From: Sporisorium sorghi | Taxonomy: Eukaryota > Basidiomycota > Ustilaginomycetes > Ustilaginales > Ustilaginaceae | Assembly (NCBI GenBank): GCA_023212695.1 | Contig: JALCCG010000127.1 | Span: 1 to 59,584, forward strand | DNA length: 59,584 bases | Direction of reading: 5' to 3' | In this document: piece by piece, positions 24,750 to 33,384 of the stretch | Layout: each line of letters opens with the position of its first letter | Numbering within the stretch: the stretch's first letter is position 1 | Position numbers and translations under genes: made by a program | The notes under the pieces: model-generated | Seen by the model: only the letters and a program-made list of their open reading frames with translations | Told to the model about the DNA's origin: nothing | Databases searched by the model: none

Positions 24750-25400
24750 CTACGGCTTCGTATTCTTATTGCTTGGCGCGCCGTCAGGCTGATCTTCATG
24801 GTGGTAGCGATTCTCCATCTTCTTGCCGGCCAGCCACAGCAGCCACAGAACCAAAGCGGCGATCAGAATGCGCCAGGGCTGCTCAACGAACGCTCTCCAG
24901 TCATGTCCGATGAAAGCAACCATAAAGATCATAACGGACTTTCCCGCCATTACGGCTATCGTGAACGTTGTTGCCGATACCGTGCTTATGCCGGAGGCGA
25001 TGTTAATCAGCGAGGACGGGGTGAAGGGAAAGCAGTACAGCATGAAGATGGGGGTAAATCCCTTCTCCTCAATCCAATGGAAAAAACGCTGAGATCCCGG
25101 CATTCTTTTTTGGATAAGCAGGCCCAGCTTGCCTCCCAGCTTGCGAACAATCCAAAACACCGTAATGGATCCAAGGCAGACGCCAATCCATGACAGGAAG
25201 AATCCCCACCATAAGCCATAAGCAGCGGAATTCCCCATCACCAGCACGATAAGGGGCAGGATGGGAAGAAACGCCTCTATAAATGGAAGCAATATGCCCG
25301 GGATGGGTCCCAGCTGGGAGTACTGCTGAAGCCATCCCTGCACTTGATCCATATCAATATCTTTCATATGGGTCCATACGTTCTGAAGCCATTCCAACAT
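24750..25400 (-). CDS. TVP38/TMEM64 (VTT-domain) membrane protein
   Basis: 216-residue polytopic protein of the VTT/SNARE-associated group, distant from DedA. Visible: PFIEAFLPILPLIVLVMGNSAAYG near residue 40, and YCFPFTPSSLINIASGIS near residue 125, with the conserved proline and serine positions. Four to five hydrophobic segments; the C-terminus is charged and probably cytoplasmic. A role in membrane lipid movement is suggested for the superfamily. A GGGAGAGGAT site precedes the ATG. Single gene. Confidence 0.85.
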   Translation of the reverse strand: MLEWLQNVWTHMKDIDMDQVQGWLQQYSQLGPIPGILLPFIEAFLPILPLIVLVMGNSAAYGLWWGFFLSWIGVCLGSITVFWIVRKLGGKLGLLIQKRMPGSQRFFHWIEEKGFTPIFMLYCFPFTPSSLINIASGISTVSATTFTIAVMAGKSVMIFMVAFIGHDWRAFVEQPWRILIAALVLWLLWLAGKKMENRYHHEDQPDGAPSNKNTKP

Positions 25401-25521
25401 GATGAGTGAATCCTCTCCCTGCCTAGGGTAAAATTATGTAATTTCTGGTCGATTACAGATGAATTACATTATAGCATAACCGGAAGCAATATTATAAATC
25501 GCATTTTTCCTGCTACTAAAG

Positions 25522-25559
25522 AAGCTCAAACTCTTCCGATTTCGGTTGAGTTTGAGCTT
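25522..25559 (-). terminator. Terminator-like hairpin after the CPBP gene
   Basis: Perfect 12-bp inverted repeat AAGCTCAAACTC (25522-25533) / GAGTTTGAGCTT (25548-25559). On the minus strand it is followed by CTTTAG, only a short T stretch. Confidence 0.6.
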
Positions 25560-25576
25560 ATCTGCTTCATGTCTGA

Positions 25577-26518
25577 TTAATCCGGTTCTATTCGGCTCCA
25601 GTCGATTCTGTGCCTGCCCCGCAAGGAGCAAATAATCAGCACGATGATCCCGATGATGACCGAACCTATCGTTAGCATATAATTGCCCCAGATCGACACA
25701 TATTCGATCTCGACGATTGCATATTCGGAAGGCACGACAACGTATCGGACCATCTCCAGCCAAGCCAGATGAAAGCCGATATTTATCCACAGATTGTCGG
25801 ATACGATACGGAGCAGCTGTAGTACCGTGCCAAAAGCGATTAAATTAACGATATACTGTACCGTAATCAGATCCCAAGTGCCCAGTCCTGCCGCCACCAT
25901 GAATCCAGTTACGGCGATGGGTGCAAGAACGAATAAGAAGACCTGGAGGATTAGCGCAAGCCAGCGCGGATAACGGGTGTTTAAATTACGGAACAAATAC
26001 CCCCGGAAGGTGAGTTCTTCAGGAAAGGCTTCATAGAAAAAGGCAATCGGAATGTTGATGAGCATGACGAGCAGAGTAACTGTCGGTAAATGGAGAGCGA
26101 CAACCCGGAGCCATCCGAAGGCGCTTCCCAGCAGCAGGGCCACTGCCGTGACAAGTGCCAGAAAGCCAATGCCGAGAAGAAAATAACGAAGCCCCGATGG
26201 CGGTGAGCTTAGACCAAGCCCGCTCCATGGACGTAGGTCCGCATAACGCCTAAGCAGATAAATCAGCGGCACCGTTACGCTAGTCGTTACGACGGCAAGG
26301 AGGATTTGCAGACCGAGTGTGGGAATGCCGTAAGTGCCTGCTGCCGTGGCAATGACTACGGCAAGTCCGAGCCCTGTTACAAATGCCAGCCAGCCGAAGG
26401 CGATACGCCAGAACAAATTCAATCGGCCTTCTTGATCATGGAATATCCGGGATATTCCATGATGAGTACTCGATTCAGTTGATGTACGAATGACCAGATC
26501 TCTCCTCTCCTGGAACAC
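25577..26518 (-). CDS. CPBP-family (Abi/CAAX-like) intramembrane protein
   Basis: About 313 residues with seven to eight membrane segments. Motif 1, PEELTFRGYLFR (E-E-x-x-x-R, near residue 165), and a later membrane histidine in NIGFHLAW (near 255) match the CPBP glutamic-type protease family. In bacteria these proteins act in prenylated-protein processing, bacteriocin immunity or unknown roles; nothing nearby narrows it. The start is unclear: GTG 26518 has no ribosome binding site before it. An AGGAGAGGAG site lies just inside the frame and would suit a start near residues 8-10 (CTG or ATT codons). Confidence 0.82.
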   Translation of the reverse strand: MFQERRDLVIRTSTESSTHHGISRIFHDQEGRLNLFWRIAFGWLAFVTGLGLAVVIATAAGTYGIPTLGLQILLAVVTTSVTVPLIYLLRRYADLRPWSGLGLSSPPSGLRYFLLGIGFLALVTAVALLLGSAFGWLRVVALHLPTVTLLVMLINIPIAFFYEAFPEELTFRGYLFRNLNTRYPRWLALILQVFLFVLAPIAVTGFMVAAGLGTWDLITVQYIVNLIAFGTVLQLLRIVSDNLWINIGFHLAWLEMVRYVVVPSEYAIVEIEYVSIWGNYMLTIGSVIIGIIVLIICSLRGRHRIDWSRIEPD

Positions 26519-26687
26519 GATGCGGTGTTCGATTCTCTTGTACCATTAATATGTATAGTATTTTTTCTATCAAGGTGTTCCACAGAGGAAACCCATTTTT
26601 AGGAGTGTCTGGCTCCAGCTGAAGAGAGATTAATGCTTGATTATAGTACGCTGTATTTAAAAAAAGTTGGAGGTGTATAATGGAGGT

Positions 26688-27296
26688 ATGCCAAAAATAG
26701 TAGATCATGATAAACAAAGAGAATGGGTTGCCGAAGCGGCTCTGCGGGTTATTCAGAAGGGTGGACTGGAAAAAGCGACGGTACGTAATATTGCGGAAGA
26801 GGCCGGCTTGTCCGTAGGTTCCATGCGGCATTATTTCTCAAGTCAGGCTGAGCTGCTGGCCTTCTGCATGAACCTCATTATTGAACGGATTGAGAAACGC
26901 TTAACGTCCTTATCATTGAAGGGGCCAGTGTTCTCGGATATGAAGCTGGTGCTGATGCAATTTCTTCCGATGGATGAGGATAGAACGATGGAAATGGAGG
27001 TATGGATGTCGTTTGTTGCCAAAGCGCTCATCTATCCCGAATTACGGAAGATAAACGATGAGATGTATGATGGTTTAACGAAAGCATGTCATTTCGTCAT
27101 CGATTCCCTGGTCGCTCATAAGCTTGCTAAACCGGAGCTGGATCTTGAATATGAGAAGGAGCGAATATACGCATTGGTTGATGGATTGGCGATTCACCAT
27201 ATCATGAGACCGCAGCAGCTTACGCAGGATAAGATCGAGAAGATCATCGATCAGCATCTGCAATCCTTGTGCATCGATGAGCGGATAATGCCCTAA
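26688..27296 (+). CDS. TetR-family regulator (BetI/PksA-like)
   Basis: 202 residues. The N-terminal DNA-binding domain has ATVRNIAEEAGLSVGSMRHYFSSQ (about residues 25-48), a classic TetR helix-turn-helix. The ligand domain has the YxRxxG-free pattern seen in TetR_C_6 (PksA/BetI) proteins, with AKALIYPELRKINDE and AIHHIMRP segments. The start ATG 26688 is uncertain: one GGAGG lies 12 nt upstream and another overlaps too closely. It has no obvious target beside it: a divergent CPBP gene and a downstream YitT gene are the candidates. Ligand unknown. Confidence 0.85.
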   Translation: MPKIVDHDKQREWVAEAALRVIQKGGLEKATVRNIAEEAGLSVGSMRHYFSSQAELLAFCMNLIIERIEKRLTSLSLKGPVFSDMKLVLMQFLPMDEDRTMEMEVWMSFVAKALIYPELRKINDEMYDGLTKACHFVIDSLVAHKLAKPELDLEYEKERIYALVDGLAIHHIMRPQQLTQDKIEKIIDQHLQSLCIDERIMP

Positions 27297-27404
27297 AGTT
27301 CCGTGTGTATTACTGTGTCAATATTGACATGCCGATCAATTTTTTAATACAATGGTTCTTCGACAGGTATTATCGTGTGAAAAAAGATACAAAAGGAGAA
27401 TGGC

Positions 27405-28271
27405 ATGGTCAAACATCACAAAAAAATGACAGTCGGCGAGATTCTAAAAAGGTTCATCTTTATTACGATCGGGGCTATCCTGATGGCCGTGGCGCTTGAG
27501 ATATTCCTCGTGCCAAACGAAATTATCGACGGTGGTATTACCGGTATTTCTATCGTATTATCATCGATTACACCTATCAAACTCGGTGTGTTCCTCTTCA
27601 TCATCAACTTGCCGTTTCTGTTTATCGGTTACAAGCAGATAGGCAAAACGTTTGCGTTCTCGACCTTGTACGGGATCGTAGTGCTGTCGCTCGCGACAAC
27701 ATTCCTTCATCATGTAGAACCGTTTACGAACGAGAAAATTCTGGCGGTACTGTTCGGTGGGCTGATTCTGGGTCTTGGGGTAGGTCTTGTTATCCGTTAT
27801 GGGGGGGCTCTTGACGGGACGGAGATCGTGGCCATTCTGCTGTCCAAAAAGCTGCGAATGCCAGTCGGACAGATCATCATGATCATCAACGTCTTTATTT
27901 TCATCACGGCAGGGTTTGTGTTCGGTGCAGATTCAGCCATGTATTCAATCTTCTCTTACTATATAGCGGCAAAAGTGATGGATATTGTGGTAGAGGGCTT
28001 GGACGAGTCCAAATCCGTTACGATTATATCCAATGAATACGAAGAAATCTCAAATGCGATCATGCAGCGTCTGGGCCGGAGCACCACCATGATATATGCA
28101 AAAGGCGGGTACTCTCAAGAGGACACGCAAATGATATATTGCGTTGTGACAAGGCTTGAGATTGCGAAGCTGAAGACCGTAGTGCAGGAGATTGACAAGA
28201 ATGCGTTTATTTCGATTCAAAATGTAGCGGACGTGCTTGGTGGAAGTATGGCGAAGGCCGATATTCACTAG
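27405..28271 (+). CDS. YitT-family (DUF161/DUF2179) membrane protein
   Basis: 288 residues: five to six membrane segments (residues about 15-175) forming the DUF161 part with the repeated motif pattern GGITGISIVLS and GGALDGTEIVAILLSKK, then a soluble DUF2179 domain (about 200-280; GRSTTMIYAKGGYSQED). Such proteins are widespread in Firmicutes; function is not settled. AAAAGGAG precedes the start. Alone on its transcript, with a strong terminator after it. Confidence 0.9.
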   Translation: MVKHHKKMTVGEILKRFIFITIGAILMAVALEIFLVPNEIIDGGITGISIVLSSITPIKLGVFLFIINLPFLFIGYKQIGKTFAFSTLYGIVVLSLATTFLHHVEPFTNEKILAVLFGGLILGLGVGLVIRYGGALDGTEIVAILLSKKLRMPVGQIIMIINVFIFITAGFVFGADSAMYSIFSYYIAAKVMDIVVEGLDESKSVTIISNEYEEISNAIMQRLGRSTTMIYAKGGYSQEDTQMIYCVVTRLEIAKLKTVVQEIDKNAFISIQNVADVLGGSMAKADIH

Positions 28272-28302
28272 AAGACGTTATAGTAGTTAAAGATGGATGA
28301 TC

Positions 28303-28347
28303 AGCGGTTTTTTGCAGATTTTTTCTGCAGAAGGCCGTTTTTTATTT
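28303..28347 (+). terminator. Intrinsic terminator of the yitT-like gene
   Basis: CGGTTTTTTGCAG pairs with CTGCAGAAGGCCG, followed by TTTTTTATTT. Confidence 0.8.
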
Positions 28348-28366
28348 GGGGAGGGGGAGGAGATTT

Positions 28367-28432
28367 GATTGCCTGAAGCTATGGGAGAGACTCTTATGAT
28401 AAAGGTCTGCTCGGACAAGTGCTCAGGCAATC
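28367..28432. repeat. Inverted repeat flanking 46 nt, 3' of a small minus-strand gene
   Basis: GATTGCCTGA (28367-28376) and TCAGGCAATC (28423-28432), perfect 10-bp arms. The repeat lies 6 bp past the stop codon of the small minus-strand gene. No T-tract. It could shape the 3' end of that mRNA. Confidence 0.6.
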
Positions 28433-28438
28433 GCTCCA

Positions 28439-28651
28439 TTACTTCCGTACTTCGAAAAATTCGCATGCATCCCGTTTATGATAACCGAGCGAACTGACAC
28501 TGGACTGCGTAATGATGGTGTCGTCGGTAAATCGAATAACGAGACTCCCGGAATCGATCAGATGATTGTCCTTGAATATGCGGATACGGATTTGCTGCTC
28601 CATTACTTCCTGAAAATCCTGATCGGTCAATAATGGTCTGACAATAGGCAT
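28439..28651 (-). CDS. Small hypothetical protein
   Basis: 70 residues, no membrane segment. AAGGAG lies 11 nt before the ATG. The sequence alternates hydrophobic strands (IRIRIFKDN, SGSLVIRFTDDTIITQ) and ends with FFEVRK, which suggests a compact beta fold. It is 47 nt downstream of tdk on the same strand and may share its transcript. No family recognised. Confidence 0.65.
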   Translation of the reverse strand: MPIVRPLLTDQDFQEVMEQQIRIRIFKDNHLIDSGSLVIRFTDDTIITQSSVSSLGYHKRDACEFFEVRK

Positions 28652-28698
28652 GGATCATCCTGCTCCTTAAGTTTGAATGATGGATTGAATACAACGTC

Positions 28699-29271
28699 CT
28701 ATGATAAAGGGGGATTGGTGTGGCATTTCCGGCAGACAGGGAAGTAGGTGTCGTTTCCGCCAATCAGAATCTGCTCGCCGTCATATACGGGCTTCCCGTC
28801 AATGACCCGAAGGTTCATGATAGCTTTCCGCTCACAGAACCAGCAGATCGTTTTCATTTCCTCGATTTTATCGGCGTAAATCAGCATCCAGCGGCTGCCT
28901 TCAAACAGCTCGTTGCGGAAATCATTCTTCAGCCCGAAGCCCATCACAGGCACGTCAAGCTCATCTACAATCCGAACGAGCTGAAGGATGCTGTCCTTGG
29001 TAAGGAATTGGCATTCATCCACCAGAACGCAGTATGGCTTAGGCTGATGGTCCTTCACGATGCCGTAGATATCGGTGCTTTCCGTAACGGGTATCGCTTC
29101 CCGGCGCAGACCGATGCGTGAGGATACATAACCGACGGCATCCCTGTCATCAATGGCGGATGTGAAGAGAAGCACGGGTTTGTTCTGTTCTTCGTAATTG
29201 TGAGCAACTTTCAGAATCTCGATCGATTTGCCACTGTTCATGGAACCGTGTTTGAAAAATAATTGAGCCAT
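28699..29271 (-). CDS. tdk: Thymidine kinase (type II)
   Basis: 190-residue cytoplasmic enzyme that phosphorylates thymidine with ATP (pyrimidine salvage). Visible: P-loop GSMNSGKS near residue 9, the D-E-C-Q-F catalytic/Walker B segment near residue 88, the lasso and zinc ligands CWFC (about residue 145) and CRKC (about 182), and the thymidine-binding loop near [10 protein letters not shown]. Length is typical. AAAGGA is about 8 nt upstream of the ATG. Probably co-transcribed with the small downstream gene at 28651-28439. Confidence 0.95.
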   Translation of the reverse strand: MAQLFFKHGSMNSGKSIEILKVAHNYEEQNKPVLLFTSAIDDRDAVGYVSSRIGLRREAIPVTESTDIYGIVKDHQPKPYCVLVDECQFLTKDSILQLVRIVDELDVPVMGFGLKNDFRNELFEGSRWMLIYADKIEEMKTICWFCERKAIMNLRVIDGKPVYDGEQILIGGNDTYFPVCRKCHTNPPLS

Positions 29272-29448
29272 GCTTTCGTTCCTTTCCTGATAAATGCGGC
29301 TTGAAGCATAAGTGTGCAGGTGTTGCGTAAAAACACTTTTTTTACATTATATATCGTATGACATGCAGAGTATATTGTCGCATTATTGGGCGCCCGTGTC
29401 CATTGGCAGGAATGAACATATTCTGACATGCAGGGGAGTGAGTTCGGA
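29272..29448. other. Intergenic region between tdk and the ssu leader
   Basis: AT-rich segment holding the tdk promoter (minus strand) and the upstream side of the ssu leader. I see no gene or clear element in it apart from an AT-rich stretch around 29335-29355. Confidence 0.4.
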
Positions 29449-29580
29449 ATGAAAAAAGGTTTGACAACCTCTACCAGCAGTTGTAATATAACGGCATACC
29501 AAATGAATACCAAGATAATCGACCAGATAACTGGAGATATCGCGCCTGTGAAACAAGTACGAGCAATTGGAAGTACTTAG
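29449..29580 (+). CDS. Candidate 43-residue leader peptide before the ssu operon
   Basis: Short ORF, 43 codons plus stop. ATG 29449 has CAGGGGAGTG about 10 nt upstream. The peptide begins MKKGLTTSTSSCNITAY and ends VKQVRAIGST. An internal in-frame ATG lies at 29503, and a consensus promoter (TTGACA 29461-29466, 17 bp, TAATAT 29484-29489) lies inside the first third. If that promoter is used, only the last 25 codons would be transcribed. The ORF end overlaps the 5' arm of an intrinsic terminator. It could be an attenuator peptide, a small secreted or modified peptide, or chance; I recognise no family. Confidence 0.4.
   Translation: MKKGLTTSTSSCNITAYQMNTKIIDQITGDIAPVKQVRAIGST
29461..29489 (+). 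promoter_or_regulatory. Near-consensus sigma-A promoter
   Basis: -35 TTGACA (29461-29466), exactly 17 bp, -10 TAATAT (29484-29489). It would start a transcript near 29496, running through the terminator at 29533-29604 and then into ssuB. Confidence 0.7.
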
Positions 29581-29604
29581 ACAAGCGTAATATCTCCTTT
29601 TTTT
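29533..29604 (+). terminator. Intrinsic terminator / candidate attenuator before ssuB
   Basis: Outer stem GGAGATAT (29533-29540) / ATATCTCC (29590-29597), extended by CGC/GCG, followed by T7. An inner hairpin AAGTAC/GTACTT lies at 29555-29560 and 29573-29578. It sits about 150 bp before ssuB with no gene between, so it acts either on a short RNA or as an attenuator of the ssu operon. Confidence 0.8.
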
Positions 29605-29756
29605 ATTGAGATAAGCATATGCATGTATTTCAAGAGGCTTGTCGCCTTATCTCAAAAGAAAGAGTTTCGCTATTATCCGGTCTGTCTTCTGGGAAATTAC
29701 GTCGCTAGACGTTTTTCTTATACCTTTTTAACCAAGTAATCAGGTAAGAATAATTA

Positions 29757-30554
29757 ATGAATGGGATGGTGAGTGGGATGTCTGCGAATACATTGATCAT
29801 TGAGCAGGTAAACAAGATTTTCCAAGCCCCAACAGGAAATGTCATGGCATTGAAAGGGATTGATCTGCGGGTTCGAAAAGGGGAATTCATCACATTGATC
29901 GGACCGAGTGGATGCGGAAAGAGCACCCTGCTCAAAATCGTTGCAGGCCTCGATACCTCGTATGAGGGGAATGTCCTGCTGAATGATAAACCTGTATCGG
30001 GTCCAAGCATTGAGAAGGGGTTCATTTTTCAAGAGCCGCGACTGTTTCCATGGCTGACCGTGGAGAAGAATATCGCCGGAAATTTGTCGTTGAAGCAGGC
30101 GGCTGTACGCAAAAAGGTGGATGAATTCATCGAGCTTGTCCGGCTTGAAGGTTTTGAGAAGGCCTATCCCCGAGAACTGTCTGGAGGAATGGCCCAGCGG
30201 GTAGCAATTGCCCGAGCGCTGCTGCGGAATCCGGATGTGCTGCTGCTGGATGAGCCGTTCGGTGCGCTTGATGCCTTTACACGTTCCCATATGCAAGAGG
30301 TGCTGCTGGATATATGGCAAAACAACCGCACGACCATGCTCTTTGTTACCCATGATCTGGATGAGGCGGTATTCCTCGGCGAGCGCGTGGTCATTATGAA
30401 CCCCAGACCGGGCCATATTCGTTCCATCCTGCCAATCGATTTGCCTTTTCCACGCAAGCGGACGGGTTCATCTTTTCAAGAGCTGCGGACCAAAGTACTG
30501 CGTGAATTCGAGAAAGTAGAAGAGCCGGAGTTCGATACAGGCGCGGGCATTTAA
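29757..30554 (+). CDS. ssuB: Sulfonate-type ABC transporter ATP-binding protein
   Basis: 265-residue ABC ATPase of the nitrate/sulfonate/taurine class. Visible: Walker [12 protein letters not shown] near residue 45, Q-loop FQEPRLFPW, signature [15 protein letters not shown] near residue 140, Walker [13 protein letters not shown], and H-loop VTHDLDEA. An internal ATG at 29778 (GGTGAG upstream) is an alternative start giving a protein seven residues shorter. First structural gene of ssuB-A-C1-C2-monooxygenase. Powers import of an organosulfur compound. Confidence 0.92.
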   Translation: MNGMVSGMSANTLIIEQVNKIFQAPTGNVMALKGIDLRVRKGEFITLIGPSGCGKSTLLKIVAGLDTSYEGNVLLNDKPVSGPSIEKGFIFQEPRLFPWLTVEKNIAGNLSLKQAAVRKKVDEFIELVRLEGFEKAYPRELSGGMAQRVAIARALLRNPDVLLLDEPFGALDAFTRSHMQEVLLDIWQNNRTTMLFVTHDLDEAVFLGERVVIMNPRPGHIRSILPIDLPFPRKRTGSSFQELRTKVLREFEKVEEPEFDTGAGI

Positions 30555-30615
30555 TATCCATGACGATTCGATATGGAACGGGCAGAACGATAGAGAACAG
30601 GGGAGAGAGCTAATC

Positions 30616-31635
30616 ATGAGACCAATGAACAAGAGGGTCGTGTTTATTCTACTATTCATCATTTCTGTACTGGCTTCCGGATGTGCAAGCACAGATAGTC
30701 AATCCAGGACTCGTGCCGTGGAGAAGGGAGCGGACGGCCAGTATGAAGATCTGACTGTCAGGCTCGGCGTACAGGGAAGCGGAGGTTTGTTTGGCAAGGC
30801 CCGGGAGGAAGGGTGGTTTGAGGAGGAGTTTGGCAAGCTGGGTGTCAAGGTGGAGTGGGCGGAGTTTCAGAGCGGACCGCCGATGACGGAAGCGATGGCG
30901 TCGAATCGTCTCGATTTTGCGGGCTTGGGGAATATGCCGATAATCGCGGCCCAGGCGGCAGATATTCCATTTAAGGTGATTTCCCAGAGCCTGCATGGCC
31001 AGAAGAATGTGGCCATTATTGTGCCGCCTGACAGTACGGCGCAGTCGCTGAGTGATCTGAAAGGCAAGAAGGTAGCCGTAACGAAGGGAAGCAACGCGTT
31101 TAACTTTCTTTACCGGGGATTGGCAGACGCGGGGGTCAAGGTGTCTGACATTGAGATTATTCAGCTCCAGCCTGATGAAGCTCAGCCTGCGTTTGAATCG
31201 GGCGGAGTAGAAGCATGGGCCACTTGGGACCCTTATATAACCTTGAATACGTTGACAGGGAAAGGCAAAGTGCTGGCCGATGGTGAGCAGCTTGGCGTTC
31301 TGTCCCCATCCTTCAATATTGTCCGGAAGGATTTTGCCGAGCAATACCCGGATCTCGTCACGCTCTATCTTAAAGTGCTGAACCAGACGCTGGCTTGGGA
31401 GAAGGAGAATGAAGCAGAGGCACTTAAGCGATATGCTGACGAGCGGGGCGTTCCCCAGGAAGTGATCCAGGGTACCTTTGACCGCTCCAGATCCATCAAC
31501 ATACCGGTAACAGACGAAATTATAGCTGAACAACAGAAAACGGCTGATTTTCAATTCGAACAGAAAACCATTCGCAAGAAAATCCAGGTTAAGGAGGTTT
31601 TTGATAATCAATATATAGAGGCCGCATCCAAATAG
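30616..31635 (+). CDS. ssuA: Aliphatic sulfonate-type substrate-binding lipoprotein
   Basis: 339-residue extracellular lipoprotein. A signal peptide ends in the lipobox LASGC with the lipidated C23. The mature part is an NMT1/SsuA-like periplasmic-binding fold: LGVQGSGGLFGKAREEGWFEEEFGKLGVKVEW, then a central GLGNMPIIAAQAADIPFKVIS and VEAWATWDPY. The lysine-rich C-terminus is typical. GGGAGAGAG precedes the start (M4 is an alternative). It delivers the sulfur source to the two permeases encoded downstream. Confidence 0.92.
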   Translation: MRPMNKRVVFILLFIISVLASGCASTDSQSRTRAVEKGADGQYEDLTVRLGVQGSGGLFGKAREEGWFEEEFGKLGVKVEWAEFQSGPPMTEAMASNRLDFAGLGNMPIIAAQAADIPFKVISQSLHGQKNVAIIVPPDSTAQSLSDLKGKKVAVTKGSNAFNFLYRGLADAGVKVSDIEIIQLQPDEAQPAFESGGVEAWATWDPYITLNTLTGKGKVLADGEQLGVLSPSFNIVRKDFAEQYPDLVTLYLKVLNQTLAWEKENEAEALKRYADERGVPQEVIQGTFDRSRSINIPVTDEIIAEQQKTADFQFEQKTIRKKIQVKEVFDNQYIEAASK

Positions 31636-31670
31636 TACAAACAATACGAAGGTGAGAGGAGGCGTGTTAC

Positions 31671-32531
31671 ATGCTCCAAGAAGGGATCAGCAAAGGGGCG
31701 GTTGCCATACCCGCCGAACCGGTGAGGCGCCAGAAACGAATAGATCGCCGATTTCTGATCAAGTTCACAAATGCATTGATAGGCTGGATGGTCCCCCTTG
31801 TTATCGTCATGGTATGGCAGGCTGCGGGAGCATTGGGCTGGCTCAATCCGATCCTGCTGCCGACTCCGCTTGCGATCTGGAATGAGCTCGTTCATTTAAC
31901 GAGCACAGGCGAATTGATTCAACATCTTGGCATTTCGTCCTGGAGAGCGCTGCTCGGATTTCTGCTCGGCGGCAGTCTGGGTTTGGCAGCTGGCATATGG
32001 GTGGGATTCTCGTATAAGGCGGAACGGCTTGTTGATCCATCGCTGCAAATGCTGAGGACGCTTCCTCATCTAGCGATCGCGCCGCTGTTCATCCTATGGT
32101 TTGGTTTCGGCGAAACATCGAAAATACTGTTAATCGCCAAAGGCTCGTTCTTCCCGTTATACGTGAATACTTTCCTTGGCATACGATCCGTGGACAACAG
32201 GCTGTTTGATGTTGCGCGTGTGCTGCAGTTCAGTCGGTGGGATCTGATCCACAGGTTGATCGTTCCGGCCTCGCTGCCTAACATATTTCTCGGAATCCGT
32301 CTCTCGATTGGCGTAGCGTGGCTTGGACTGGTGGTGGCTGAGCTGATGGGTTCCAGCTCCGGCATCGGCTACATTATTAATGATGCGCGTTCTTTCTCAT
32401 GGACGACTGTCGTATTCGTTGGAATCATAGTGTTTGCACTCGTCGGAAAGCTTTCGGATTCTCTCGTAAAATGGCTTGAGGGCAGGCTGCTGCGCTGGCA
32501 GGATAGCTACAGGGGTGGTGACAAGTCATGA
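31671..32531 (+). CDS. ssuC: Sulfonate-type ABC transporter permease 1
   Basis: 286-residue permease with an N-terminal cytoplasmic stretch and about six membrane segments. It has the EAA-like loop GIRSVDNRLFDVARVLQFSRWDLIHRLIVPASLPNIFLGIRLS near residue 190. Overlaps the next gene as ATGA. It shares obvious similarity with its neighbour (same loop and the L-x-x-W-F-G segment). Confidence 0.9.
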   Translation: MLQEGISKGAVAIPAEPVRRQKRIDRRFLIKFTNALIGWMVPLVIVMVWQAAGALGWLNPILLPTPLAIWNELVHLTSTGELIQHLGISSWRALLGFLLGGSLGLAAGIWVGFSYKAERLVDPSLQMLRTLPHLAIAPLFILWFGFGETSKILLIAKGSFFPLYVNTFLGIRSVDNRLFDVARVLQFSRWDLIHRLIVPASLPNIFLGIRLSIGVAWLGLVVAELMGSSSGIGYIINDARSFSWTTVVFVGIIVFALVGKLSDSLVKWLEGRLLRWQDSYRGGDKS

Positions 32532-33337
32532 AAAGTGAAATAGCCGCCCGCAAAACTGCGGGGCAGGATTGGCTGAGGGCGGTACCCGGACCGCTTCATG
32601 CTTGGCTTGTACCGATAGCCATTGTAGCGTTATGGCAAATAGCCGGTGGACTGGGGTGGATATCGGCAATGCTGCTGCCGACACCGTTAACGATTGCCAA
32701 GCAATTCGTGAATTTGGGGTTAAGCGGTCAGTTGTGGGAGCATTTTCAAGTCAGCATCCTTCGGGCGCTCTCCGGCTTTGTGCTGGGGGGATTGACGGGG
32801 CTGGCACTTGGATTGTCAACAGGGCTTGGCAAAATGGCAGAGCGCACGCTTGATCCTTCCTTGCAGATGCTTCGTACAGTGCCGCTGCTATCGCTGATTC
32901 CACTGTTCATTCTCTGGTTTGGCATCGGGGAATTCTCGAAGATTCTCATGATTTCGCTTGGGGCGTTTTTTCCGATGTATGTCAACACCTTCCTTGGCAT
33001 CCGCAGTGTGGATGTGAAGCTGTATGATGTATCAAGAATTTTTCAATATTCGAAGCTGCAGCTGGTAATCCGCCTGATCATACCGGCTGCGCTGCCAAAC
33101 ATTCTGCTGGGCATCCGCTTGTCGCTCGGGGTATCCTGGCTCGTCCTGGTTGTTGCGGAGATGATGGGCACCAGTGCTGGAATCGGATACATGATTCAAG
33201 ATGCGAGAGCGTATTCGCAGACCGATATCGTGTTTGTGGGCATTATTATTTTTGCCATTGTGGGCAAGCTGTCGGATTCCGTTGTGCGTCTGCTGGAATC
33301 CAGGCTTTTGAGGTGGAGAGAGACATATAAGGGCTGA
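32528..33337 (+). CDS. ssuC: Sulfonate-type ABC transporter permease 2
   Basis: 269-residue permease, a close paralog of the preceding gene: LRTVPLLSLIPLFILWFGIGEFSKI and the EAA-like loop GIRSVDVKLYDVSRIFQYSKLQLVIRLIIPAALPNILLGIRLS. A tandem duplication within the operon, now diverged. The two may form a heterodimeric channel, unlike the homodimer expected from a single SsuC. Overlaps permease 1 by 4 nt. Confidence 0.9.
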   Translation: MKSEIAARKTAGQDWLRAVPGPLHAWLVPIAIVALWQIAGGLGWISAMLLPTPLTIAKQFVNLGLSGQLWEHFQVSILRALSGFVLGGLTGLALGLSTGLGKMAERTLDPSLQMLRTVPLLSLIPLFILWFGIGEFSKILMISLGAFFPMYVNTFLGIRSVDVKLYDVSRIFQYSKLQLVIRLIIPAALPNILLGIRLSLGVSWLVLVVAEMMGTSAGIGYMIQDARAYSQTDIVFVGIIIFAIVGKLSDSVVRLLESRLLRWRETYKG

Positions 33338-33384
33338 TCAGCGATCGTTCGCTGGGCCATATGGAAAAAAGGGGTGTTACACAG

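Noticed and set aside
27305..27499. 64-codon ORF before the yitT-like gene
   Set aside because: Overlaps the yitT start in another frame with no ribosome binding site. Shadow.
29238..29513. Minus-strand ORF of 91 codons across the tdk start
   Set aside because: Overlaps tdk in another frame and crosses the ssu promoter and leader. No ribosome binding site.
29461..29604. SAM or T-box riboswitch upstream of ssuB
   Set aside because: None of the S-box or T-box conserved elements (for example T-box AAGGGTGGAACCGCG) are present. Kept as an unidentified attenuator.
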